Assembly (NCBI GenBank): GCA_037127255.1
Contig: JBANSL010000013.1
Span: 83,024,188 to 83,088,187 of the forward strand
DNA from: Persicaria tinctoria
Taxonomy: Eukaryota; Streptophyta; Magnoliopsida; Caryophyllales; Polygonaceae
DNA length: 64,000 bases
Reading direction: 5' to 3'
The notes under the pieces were generated by a model, which worked only from the letters and a program-made list of their open reading frames with translations, was not told the origin of the DNA and searched no databases. The translations under genes and the position numbers were made by a program. Within the stretch, counting starts at the first letter, position 1. Every line of letters starts with the position of its first letter. Shown in pieces: positions 36,397-45,015 of the stretch.

Positions 36397-36515
36397 GGGG
36401 ATGCAACACGAGGACTTCCCAGGAGGTCACCCATCCTAGTACTACTCTCTCCCAAGCACGCTTAACTTCGGAGTTCTGATGGGATCCGGTGCTTACTGCT
36501 GGTATGGTCGCATCC
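36397..36515 (-). rRNA. 5S rRNA gene, copy 91, one base short
   Basis: Deletion as in copy 84, with 67 C>A, 40 G>A and -12 G>A. Same set as copy 86. Confidence 0.86.
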
Positions 36516-36755
36516 GTTCACTTATGTCAACATTTCGCTCTTGTCCCTTCACGACACAGCCACTTTTCCGTCGAGCCTCCGATTTTCGATTATAATATGT
36601 ACGGACGAAGATCTTTTCGATACCTTTGCCCCAGAAGCACGAACAATGGACACCCTCCTCACTACGAAGCCCTGTGGATAAAAAAAATATTAAATATTTA
36701 AACTAAACGAAAGAGAGAGCGAGCCGGGACGGAACTAAACTGGCGCAAAACAAAA

Positions 36756-36875
36756 GGGGATGCAACACGAGGACTTCCCTGGAGGTCATCCATCCTAGTA
36801 CTACTCTTGCCAAAGCACGCTTAACTTCGGAGTTCTGATGGGATCCGGTGCATTAGTGCTGGTATGGTCGCATCC
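36756..36875 (-). rRNA. 5S rRNA gene, copy 92, last before the retroelement island
   Basis: 96 T>A, 87 G>A, 68 G>A, 64 G>T, 40 G>A. Its upstream spacer survives for only 67 bp (to 36942) before retroelement sequence begins. The -1 C and -12/-11 GC are intact; everything beyond about -67 is replaced. Confidence 0.91.
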
Positions 36876-36942
36876 GTTCACTTATGCCAACATTTTGCTC
36901 TTGTCCCTTCACGACACAGCCACTTTTCCGTCGAGCCTCCGA

Positions 36943-37524
36943 TGTCCCTTGCTTAATAAGTATTTCTGTACGGAAGACAAGTCATTTACTTAAGTCCTTC
37001 TCAACGGAATACAAATACTCTTAGCGAGTATTTGGACAAGTGTCTTCTTTTTGGTACTTTAGTGCTAAGATATCGGACAAGGGGATGTGCGGAGAAGCCA
37101 CTCAGACAAGGGATTTTCGGACAAGTCACTAGGATAAGGTTTCCTCGAACAAGGGGCTGTCGGAGAAGCACGGGGTACTTGGACAAGATGATCGGACATT
37201 GTGCTCCGTTGCTCGGACACGACAAATCCCCTATGGAATACCTGCTAACGGCTTCTCCTCGAAAAGAGCTTCGCTTTGAGTGGTCATACGCCTTAATCCG
37301 ATACCCGAGAACAAAGTTATGGCCGTTTAAAGAGACGGACACCTTGGACATGGGTGGTCGGACACCTCGGACAAGGGTGCTTGGACACCTCGGACACTGG
37401 CGCTCGGACACCTCGGACATGGGTGCTCGGACACCTCGGGCATGGGTGCTCAGACACCTCGGGCATGGGTGCTCGGACACCTCGGACAAGGGTGCTCGGA
37501 CACCTCGGAAGCTCGGACAAGGGA
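36943..37524. other. LTR-like flank with 24-bp minisatellite
   Basis: Non-coding sequence between the 5S array and the outer end of the left gag-protease arm. It starts TG at 36943, which read on the minus strand is the CA expected at an LTR 3' end, consistent with the flanking minus-strand gag-protease. From about 37336 to 37515 it carries a tandem repeat. A 206-codon open frame on the minus strand spans much of it but is repeat-derived and resembles nothing I know. Confidence 0.5.
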
Positions 37525-39676
37525 ACCTTGGGTTCCCCGCAGGTGATATAGCCAGCTGAGATAGATTTGACTTCTTCCATTGGACCTGTATGCCTTTCAG
37601 TTTTATTAAAAGAATACTCAATTACCTCATCGCTGATGTTGAAGGTGAGCACTCCTTTCCTAACGCTTATGTTTGCATCCACCGTCGCCAAGAATGGTCT
37701 TCCTAAGATAATTGGACAAGCAGGATCTTCTTGCATATCAACAACTAGAAAATCAGCAGGGACAAAGAATTTACCTACTTGTACTGGGACGTTGTCCACC
37801 ATGCCTGTTGGAATGACCACTGTGTTGTTGGCCATGTAAAGTCTAGCATCCACAGGCTCCAAGGCACCTATCTTAATCTTGGACCAAATTGTTAAAGGCA
37901 TAATACTAACACTAGCTCCAAGATCACATAGGGCATTAATTTTGTATGGACCAAATCCAATAGTTATAGGAAACTTACCTGGATCCGGCCTCTTCTCCGA
38001 TATGTCCAGATGGCTGCACTCCTCTGTGATTTCCGCCATCGATCACTTTTTGCTCAGAATCTCTTTCAGGAATTTGACATAGGATGGCATTTCATTGAGA
38101 GCTTCTGTGAAGGGTATGGTAACGTTGAGCTTCTGAAGCATCTTGATGAAGCGCTGAAACTTTTTCTCCGCCGGGTCCTTTAGAGATTTTTTGGGGAAAG
38201 GCAGCTTCTTTTTATGTGTCGGAGCCAGAATAGACGTCGGAGTTGCTGCAGATTTCTCTATGTCGACCAGGGGCTCCTCGACATCGACAAGGCCTTTGTC
38301 GACATCGACCAGATTGGGCCCAGTCGAGTTGCTGTGTGGTGCAGACGAAGATTCTGGCAATTTCTCCTCGAGGTCGACGAGGTCTTTGTCGAGGTCGACC
38401 AGATGTTTGTCGAGATCGACTACCGTTTTGTCGAGATCGACTTGCTGTTCCTCGCTGTTCTGCTGCTTCCTGACCTCTGGCTCCTGTAATTGATGGCCGC
38501 TTCTGAGTTTTACAGCGGCGATGTGTCCAGTCTTTCCCTTAGGATTTGGTTCTGAGGATCCAGGGAGTGAGCCTGACTGTCTGGGGATTCCTGCTGCCAG
38601 CTGACCAATCTGTGTATCAACTGATTTTCGCCAGATATCAATTTCTCCAAGCCTAGAGTTGACACCTTGCATCTGAGTATAGACGGAGTTGAAGGATTGC
38701 CTAGTTTTTGAGTGGTTTCTCCGTATCTCCTCCAGGACTGTCTGTATATCATCCTTTTTCTGCTCCCTTTCCGGATGTCCTGGAGCTCTGTAGGGCGGGG
38801 GGTTCCTAGGGACACCTTGGTTGCACTGTGGTTGCTGAAACCTTTGGTCCCCCATGTAGCGATTGGAACCCCTTGCGTAAGCTACATCCTCATGATGCTC
38901 TGCCATCCTGACTTGTTCTGTGTGTGGGCACTCAGGAGTGGTGTGCCTTTGCGATCCGCATTCAATACAAGGCTGGTTGACAGAGAGATACTTGACTTGC
39001 TTGATGAGCTTCTTATTCTGATCTCTGTAGTATTGCTCCCTAACATTAGGATCAATTTCCTTTGCTGGCTCATAGAGAGGCATAGATGGTGCTGGCCTGG
39101 CGTATGGGTTCTCTTCATAGGTTACAGTAGACACATACTTGTTGTCGTAGGTAGTGAGCTTCTCTAGCACACCCCATGCGTCACTTGGCGGCATCGTCAG
39201 ATACTCGTAGCGAGTATAATTGTTGATTCTGTCCTTAGTGACTTGATCAAGAGAGTTGAAGAAGATCTCCTGAATGATGCAGGGTGGCTGTCCATGAGTA
39301 GGGCAAGATCGTAACAGTTCCTTGTAGCGTTCCCATGCCCTTGCCAGCGGTTCCCCTTTCTGCTGTTTAAAGGCGGTGATTTTCTGGTGGAGATGTGCTG
39401 TATTGGCAGGTGGGAAGAATTTGTTCAGAAACTCTTGCTCTACTTGGGCCCAGGTTGTGAGTGATCTTGCTTTTAGCCCTTCCAGCCATTTCAGTGCAGG
39501 TCCAGCGAGCGACCAACGGAAAGCTTTCATCTTGACATATTCCAGAGTTGTACCTTCTGCAAGAGTACGGCACATGTCATGAAAATTAGTAATGTGTTCA
39601 AGAGGACACTCATTAAATCTGCCGTAAAAGGCATTATTTTTAAGCTCTATAAGAAATTGAGTGCGAATTTCAAAAG
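37317..39676 (-). pseudogene. Athila-like gag-protease, left arm, with a nonsense codon
   Basis: Gag forms the retroelement particle and protease cuts the polyprotein. The frame starts inside gag (SFEIRTQF...); the N-terminus is missing, replaced by LTR sequence. Retrotransposon gag domain covers roughly the first 170 codons. A CCHC zinc knuckle (C-x2-C-x4-H-x4-C, CIECGSQRHTTPEC) lies at 38928-38969. VDLDK repeats occur at about 38280-38440. Retropepsin has catalytic DLGAS at 37911-37925 and an ILGRPF flap-side motif near 37725. TGA at 38043-38045 (CGA in the other arm) splits an otherwise single frame. After 37525 the frame runs into the minisatellite. Knuckle and active site are better preserved here than in the right arm. 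Confidence 0.88.
37336..37515. repeat. Minisatellite, ~24-bp period
   Basis: About seven imperfect copies of a unit like CTCGGACACCTCGGACATGG. On the minus strand it is read in frame after the protease as Arg/Pro/Cys-rich repeats, which I take to be meaningless. Confidence 0.8.
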
Positions 39677-39681
39677 AGTTC

Positions 39682-40272
39682 GTTTGTTGTGAGCTGAATC
39701 TGCCATGTTTTACAGCAACTTTTATATCGATTTCTGTAAACATTGCATTCATTTGGGTTTAAATAGTACAGAATCTATGTAGTTTATGTTTATTTGCCAA
39801 ATTATGGAATCTACACCAGTTTCTGTTTAATTCGCAAAAATCGAGGCATTTTACAGTAATTCTACAGAAGTTCGGAAAAGCTCAGAAAACCACTACAGAA
39901 GTCCAAGGTCAAAGCAGCGGAACCAGTCTGAGGGTCAAGGCTACTCGATCTCGAGTAGGCCTACTCGACATAGACGAGCCTGTCCGAGCAACCTTGGTCG
40001 AGCAAAGCCTGATCGAGAGCCAGACCAACCCGAGCTCCGGACCCTACTCGATCTCGACAAGCACTGGTCGAGGTCGACGAAGCCCTGACGCCATGTCCGG
40101 AGTCGACAAGGAGAGGAGCCGAGGACAAAGCCGAGGACGACCGGGCGAGACTCGTTGCCAGCGACTCGACTCGCTGCAGCGGACAACTCGGTGCCGCGGA
40201 AAAATTCGCTGCCAGCGGATGAGGCAACTCGCGGAAGCGGAAAGGGAGGGCACCACCCAACTCGACCTCGAG
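39682..40272 (+). repeat. Truncated LTR (first 591 bp), centre of the inverted repeat
   Basis: Collinear and equal in length with 45016-45606, the start of the right-hand LTR, with a few percent difference by eye. It begins GTTTGTTGTGAGC and breaks off after CTCGACCTCGAG. The rest of U3, the TATA box, R, U5 and primer site are missing. It is joined directly to gag on both sides with a few filler bases (39677-39681 and 40273-40277). TCGA-rich palindromic motifs fill its second half. Confidence 0.85.
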
Positions 40273-40277
40273 TAAGG

Positions 40278-42429
40278 CTTTTGAAATTCGCACTCAGTTT
40301 CTTATACAGCTTAAAAATAATGCCTTTTACGGCAGATTTAATGAGTGTCCTCTTGAACATATTACTAATTTTCATGATATGTGCCGTACTCTTGCAGAAG
40401 GTACAACTCTGGAATATGTCAAGATGAAAGCTTTCCGTTGGTCGCTCGCTGGACCTGCACTGAAATGGCTGGAAGGGCTGAAAGCAAGATCACTCGAAAC
40501 CTGGGCCCAAGTAGAGCAAGAGTTTCTGAACAAATTGTTCCCACCTGCCAAAACAGCACATCTCCGCCAGAAAATCACCGCCTTTAAACAGCAGAAAGGG
40601 AAACCGCTGGCAAGGGCATGGGAACGCTACAAGGAACTGCTACGATCCTGCCCTACTCATGGACAGCCACCCTACATCATTCAGGAGATCTTCTTCAACT
40701 CTCTTGGTCAAGTCACTAAGGACAGAATCAACAATTATACTCGCTACGAGTATCTGACGATGCCGCCAAGTGACGCATGGGGTGTGCTAGAGAAGCTCAC
40801 TACCTACGACAACAAGTATGGGTCTACTGTAACCTATGAAGAGAATCCATACGCCAGGCCAGCACCATCTATGCCTCTCTATGAGCCAGCAAAGGAAATT
40901 GATCCTGATGTTAGGGAGCAATACTACAGAGATCAGAATAAGAAGCTCATCAAGCAAGTCAAGTATCTCTCTGTCAACCAGCCTTGTATTGAATTTGGAT
41001 CGCAAAGGCATACCACTCCTGAGTGCCCACACACAGAACAAGTCAGAATGGCAGAGCATCATGAGGATTTAGCTTACACAGGGGGTCCCAATCGCTACAT
41101 GGGGGACCAAAGGTTTCAGCAACCACAGTGGAACCAAGGTGTCCCTAGGAAACCCCCGCCCTACAGAGCTCCAGGACATCCGGAAAGGGAGCAGAAAAAG
41201 GATGATATACAGACAGTCCTGGAGGAGATACGGAGAAACCACTCAGAAACTAGGCAATCCTTTAACTCCGCCTATACTCAGATGCAAGGTGTCAACTCTA
41301 GGCTTGGAGAAATTGATATCTGGCGAAAATCAGTTGATACGCAGATTGGTCAGCTGGCAGCAGGAATCCCCAGACAGTCAGGCTCACTCCCTGGATCTTC
41401 AGAACCAAATCCTAAGGGAAAGACTGGACACATCGCCGCTGTAAAACTCAGAAGCGACCATCAATTATAGGAGCCAGAGGTCGGGAAGCAGCAGAACAGC
41501 GAGAAACAGCAAGTCGATCTCGACAAAACGGTAGTCGATCTCGACAAACATCTGGTCGACCTCGACAAAGATCTCGTCGACCTCGAGGAGAAATTGCCAG
41601 AATCTTCGTCTGCACCACACAGCAACTCGACTGGGCCCAATCTGGTCGATGTCGACAAAGGCCTTGTCGATGTCGAGAAGCCCCTGGTCGACATAGAGAA
41701 ATCTGCAGCAACTCCGACGTCTTTTCTGGCTCCGACACAGAAAAAGAAGTTGCCTTTCCCCACAAAATCTCTAAAGGACCCGGCGGAGAAAAAGTTTCAG
41801 CGCTTCATCAAGATGCTTCAGAAGCTCAACGTTACCATACCCTTCACAGAAGCTCTCAATGAAATGCCATCCTATGTCAAATTCCTGAAAGAGATTCTGA
41901 GCAAAAAGCGATCGATGGCGGAAATCACAGAGGAGTGCAGCCATCTGGACATATTGGAGAAGAGGTCGGATCCAGGTAAGTTTGCTATAACTATTGGATT
42001 TGGTCCATACAAAATTAATGCCCTATGTGATCTTAGAGCTAGTGTTAGTATTATGCCTTTAACAATTTGGTCCAAGATTAAGATAGGTGCCTTGGAGCCT
42101 GTGGATGCTAGACTTTACACGGCCAACAACACAGTGGTCATTCCAACAGGCATGGTGGACAACGTCCCAGTACAAGTAGGTAAATTCTTTGTCCCTGCTG
42201 ATTTTCTAGTTGTTGATATGCAAGAAGATCCTGCTTGTCCAATTATCTTAGGAAGACCATTCTTGGCGACGGTGGATGCCAACATAAGCATTAGGAAATG
42301 AGTGCTCACCTTCAACATCAGCGATGAGGTAATTGAGTATTCTTTTAATAAAACTGAAAGGCATACAGGTCCAATGGAAAAGGTCAAATCTATCTCAGCT
42401 GGCTATATCACCTGCGGGGAACCCAAGGT
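40278..42429 (+). pseudogene. Athila-like gag-protease, right arm, two nonsense codons
   Basis: Same domains and order as the left arm, on the plus strand, and equally lacking the gag N-terminus. One frame runs from 40278 past the protease but is broken by TAG at 41468-41470 (CAG in the left arm) and TGA at 42299-42301 (GGA in the left arm). Two key residues are also lost: the second zinc-knuckle Cys is Phe (TTT at 40994-40996), and the protease DLGAS reads DLRAS (AGA at 42035-42037). The left arm's stop codon is an intact CGA here. Gag VDLDK repeats are at about 41512-41700. Neither gag nor protease can be functional. Confidence 0.88.
41512..41700 (+). repeat. In-frame VDLDK repeats in gag
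   Basis: Seven imperfect repeats of about 21-24 bp built on GTCGATCTCGACAAA, read as V-D-L/V-D/E-K. The mirror copy is at about 38270-38440 on the minus strand. The same DNA word occurs in the LTR and in the coding tail. Confidence 0.85.
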
Positions 42430-43546
42430 CAGAAACATGACCCCTGAGGAGATAGAAAAGAGGGACATGGAGGCCCAGGTGGAGGAGATCATGGCAATCC
42501 TTAAGGAAAACACAGAGAATCCAATCGACACAGACCAAGGTAAGTCGTTGTGGATTAATTATTTTTCGGATGCCTTGACAGGGACTAAGTATGGGGTCAA
42601 GATCGACCAGGGCTCCTCGACATCGAGTAGAACCCTAGTCGATCTCGACCAGACCAAGGCGACTCCACCAGCACCGGCATCAACGAGCATCAAACCAGAG
42701 GAGCCACCCTACTCGATCTCGAGTACGCTAGTCGAGATCGACCACCAGACGAGGAGCCCAGATCCACCTTCCTCGACGACGGTGACTCCAGGACCAGAAC
42801 CCTACTCGACCTCGAGTTGGCTCGTCGAGATCGACCACGACCAGACACCACCAGAGCCCTCTTCCTCGACACAGAAGCCGTCTGACGAACCAGCCTCGTC
42901 GATCTCGACTAAGCTTGTCGAGATCGACCACCACCCGGCGCCACCAGATCTGCCTTCGTCGATGAGCAAACCACCAGGAGGCGAAGGCTACTCGACCTCG
43001 AGTAGCCTTGTCGAGATCGACAAGACCAAATCTTCCTCGACGACACCTTCCTCGACGCTGCAGACACCAGGAGCAGAACCCTACTCGAGGTCGACCAGGC
43101 TCGTCGAGATCGATCAGTCCCTGCCTTCCTCGACTTCTGAATCTTCGAGCAGACCACCACCAGAGCCAGCAGTCTTGTCAAGATCGACTAGCCCTAGTCG
43201 AGATCGACCAAATACAGTGGTCCCCGATTCCGTCTCTGCGAAGGTAAGCAAAGGTATGGATCTTTCTTCGCCTATTTCCATTAAAGATTTATCTATACAT
43301 GGGAGAGGTCTGCCTTGGTATGTGCAATTGTGCAGGATTTCCAATGATGAGCCAAAGGAGTATGAAGTTGGAGATAAGCTCTATGTCTCTAAATCAAAGG
43401 ATCATTGGTTTCCCAACAAATTCAACAAGAAGCGGATAGGACCGTTCGTGGTGAACAAGATCCATTCTGGAGGATTACAGCTGATGGACAAGAATGGAGT
43501 CTTATTTGAGGCCCAAGCTACATGGGCCCTGCAGATGCCACCTTAA
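42430..43546 (+). pseudogene. Repeat-rich coding tail with integrase C-terminus-like end
   Basis: The frame continues from the protease to TAA at 43544-43546. After a short acidic stretch (MTPEEIEKRDMEAQ) comes a Ser/Thr/Pro-rich region with about five ~31-residue repeats, each carrying LVEID (42700-43200). The last ~60 residues contain EVGDKLYV and RIGPFVVNKI, which resemble the C-terminal part of gypsy/Athila integrases (VGDKVLL...GPFVV). That resemblance is from memory of the family and is inference. Reverse transcriptase, RNase H and the integrase DDE core would normally lie between protease and this end, and are absent. Confidence 0.65.
42700..43200 (+). repeat. ~93-bp coding minisatellite (LVEID repeats)
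   Basis: About five tandem repeats of ~93 bp, each starting near CTACTCGAnnTCGAGT and followed by CTCGTCGAGATCGAC. They keep reading frame, and Pro/Ser/Thr-rich sequence fills the rest of each unit. Confidence 0.8.
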
Positions 43547-45015
43547 GCATTAATGGAAAGTCAGCCTAGCGACTATAAAATCTAGAGCATGTACATAGAC
43601 TTTTTAGGATATTTGAGACTTTGTTTTTGTTTTGGTTTTGAACTTTTAGTTTTGCTATTTTGGGTATATGTCTTCTACTTTTCAGGTACATGGATAGAAC
43701 CAAGCTACATTAAAACTCGGCCTTGTTTTTTTTTAAGGCTCTGCACATCTGTCTTGTGAGTTTCTTTCTTTACCCTTACCTTGTTTTTTTTTATACAGTG
43801 AGGACACTGTAATGTTTAAGTATGGGGTGGGGGAAGGGCTTACTTTGTGCATAATTGATCATATTTGACTTTACTTTGTGCATTATTTCTTAGAATTGCT
43901 ACATGGCTATTTTGGAATGCATTATTGATTTATGTGCTTACATGCATGATTTCCAAAATTTAGAAAAATGACCCCCATTGAAATTGAATAATGTCATGGA
44001 AGTTTAATATTGAACTCGACGATGCAAAATTGGATTCATTAGAGATATATCATGAAATTGCCTAGTAAAGGGAAGTCACAATGAAGTGCATTATTTTAGA
44101 TGAAAACCATGAAAGGAGGTAAAATTTGAAGTTGCTTTTGACATGTTGCATGATAAGATGATGGAGGACTTTATATTTCCATATAATGCTCATTGTTTAA
44201 ATCCTAGCCTTACCTATGCTTATGCATTACACAAAAGCCATATTATGCCTTATTTCATATATTGCTCCACATGGTCTAAATATTTCCATTCTTTACCTTA
44301 TCCGGGGATTATGTTGAGAATGATGTTACATTATGGAGATTGTCATATGGTGTTTGTGTTGTTATACATTATATTTGGAGTTTGGAAGGAAATTATTTGA
44401 AATATATGGAAAATTTAATGAGTGAAAGAAATTCCAATCACCTCAGGAGATAAAGGTAGATTGACCCTGCTCTCTAAGATAATAGTTTGGAGAGATGGGA
44501 CACATTGTGAGGAGTCCAAAGCACTAAGTATCCGGGGCCATTCATGACACCCATGTTTGCGACTCGCGAGAAGGCAGTGCTAAGGTTAGAGAGGTAAAAG
44601 CATTATTATTGAGAAAAGCAATATGAAAGGTGATGAATCAAATGGAGAAAGAATGTGGAATGAAATTCAAGTTTGGAAAGTACTCCATTTCCTCGGATCA
44701 AAAGCACCACATTGCCAAAAATTGCCCACCTTTTAGCCTTTTACCATTCTACTCCTTATTTGAGCTTAAATTAAAGTCTTCTTGATTGTCAATGCTTTGT
44801 CACTTATGAATGTTTTGCATAACCCTCCTTTTGTGAGTAGATGTTGCTTTTACATATTTGCAGGTGCATGAATCTGTGACACTAGTACCTTTTCGAGGAT
44901 GGTAATTGATTGTAGGGTTATATAAGAATGAATCTAAGATGTTGAGAGTTTGAATTCTTCCCCTGAATGACAAATAAAAGTATTGCTTGAGGACAAGCAA
45001 GCTTAAGTATGGGGT
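43547..45015 (+). other. Athila-like 3' non-coding region
   Basis: No convincing gene. It has two polypurine-like tracts in matching context: TTTAAGTATGGGGTGGGGG near 43816-43836 after 'gaggacactgtaatg', and CTTAAGTATGGGGTG at about 45002-45016 after 'gaggacaagcaag', directly before the LTR. The second is the likely 3' polypurine tract that primes plus-strand synthesis. An 85-codon open frame at 44143-44400 looks accidental. Confidence 0.6.

Larger units (their letters stand above)
3999..36942 (-). repeat. Tandem 5S rDNA array, 92 gene copies
   Basis: Units are about 358-361 bp: a 120-bp 5S gene plus a ~240-bp spacer, all transcribed from the minus strand. The spacer, read in gene direction, has a T-rich terminator directly after the gene, a GAGAG/CTCTC stretch, an AT-rich poly(T)/TTTAATATTTAG stretch of variable length, and a ~120-bp conserved segment leading to the next gene. 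Both ends are cut by retroelement sequence: 3998/3999 on the left, inside the 'ttgccccagaag' part of the spacer, and 36942/36943 on the right, inside 'cctccgatttt'. Unit variants are shared between non-adjacent units, which shows block duplication and gene conversion. Confidence 0.97.
37525..42429. repeat. Large inverted repeat: 2,152-bp arms, 601-bp spacer
   Basis: Left arm 37525-39676 is the reverse complement of right arm 40278-42429, with only substitutions noticed and identical arm length. Both arms run from the same internal gag position (CTTTTGAAATTCG) to the same position after the protease (CCCAAGGT). The arms differ at about 30 amino acids over ~715 codons by my count, so this is not a recent assembly mirror image. 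Confidence 0.88.

Noticed and set aside
4206..36800. Dozens of 61-108-codon open frames with near-identical products across the 5S array (both strands)
   Set aside because: They overlap 5S genes and spacer, repeat with every unit, and simply reflect absence of stops in a conserved non-coding unit.
3999..36942. Regular repeat spacing suggestive of a CRISPR array
   Set aside because: Units are contiguous 5S genes plus homologous spacers. There are no short direct repeats with unique spacers, and the DNA is plant-like.
37032..37559. 175-codon open frame (plus) opposite the gag-protease tail
   Set aside because: It is the antisense of the minisatellite; the repeat keeps several frames open.
38191..39167. 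Open frames on the plus strand opposite left-arm gag, and matching minus frames opposite right-arm gag
   Set aside because: Shadow frames of gag; they mirror each other because the arms are inverted copies.
39994..40275. 93-codon open frame in the central LTR fragment, repeated at 45328-45636
   Set aside because: Lies in U3 and is built from TCGA-word repeats. It is open on the opposite strand too, so it is not a gene.
44143..44400. 85-codon open frame (plus), possible env-like remnant
   Set aside because: No convincing signal peptide, membrane segment pattern or family resemblance. Short, and within an AT-rich non-coding region.
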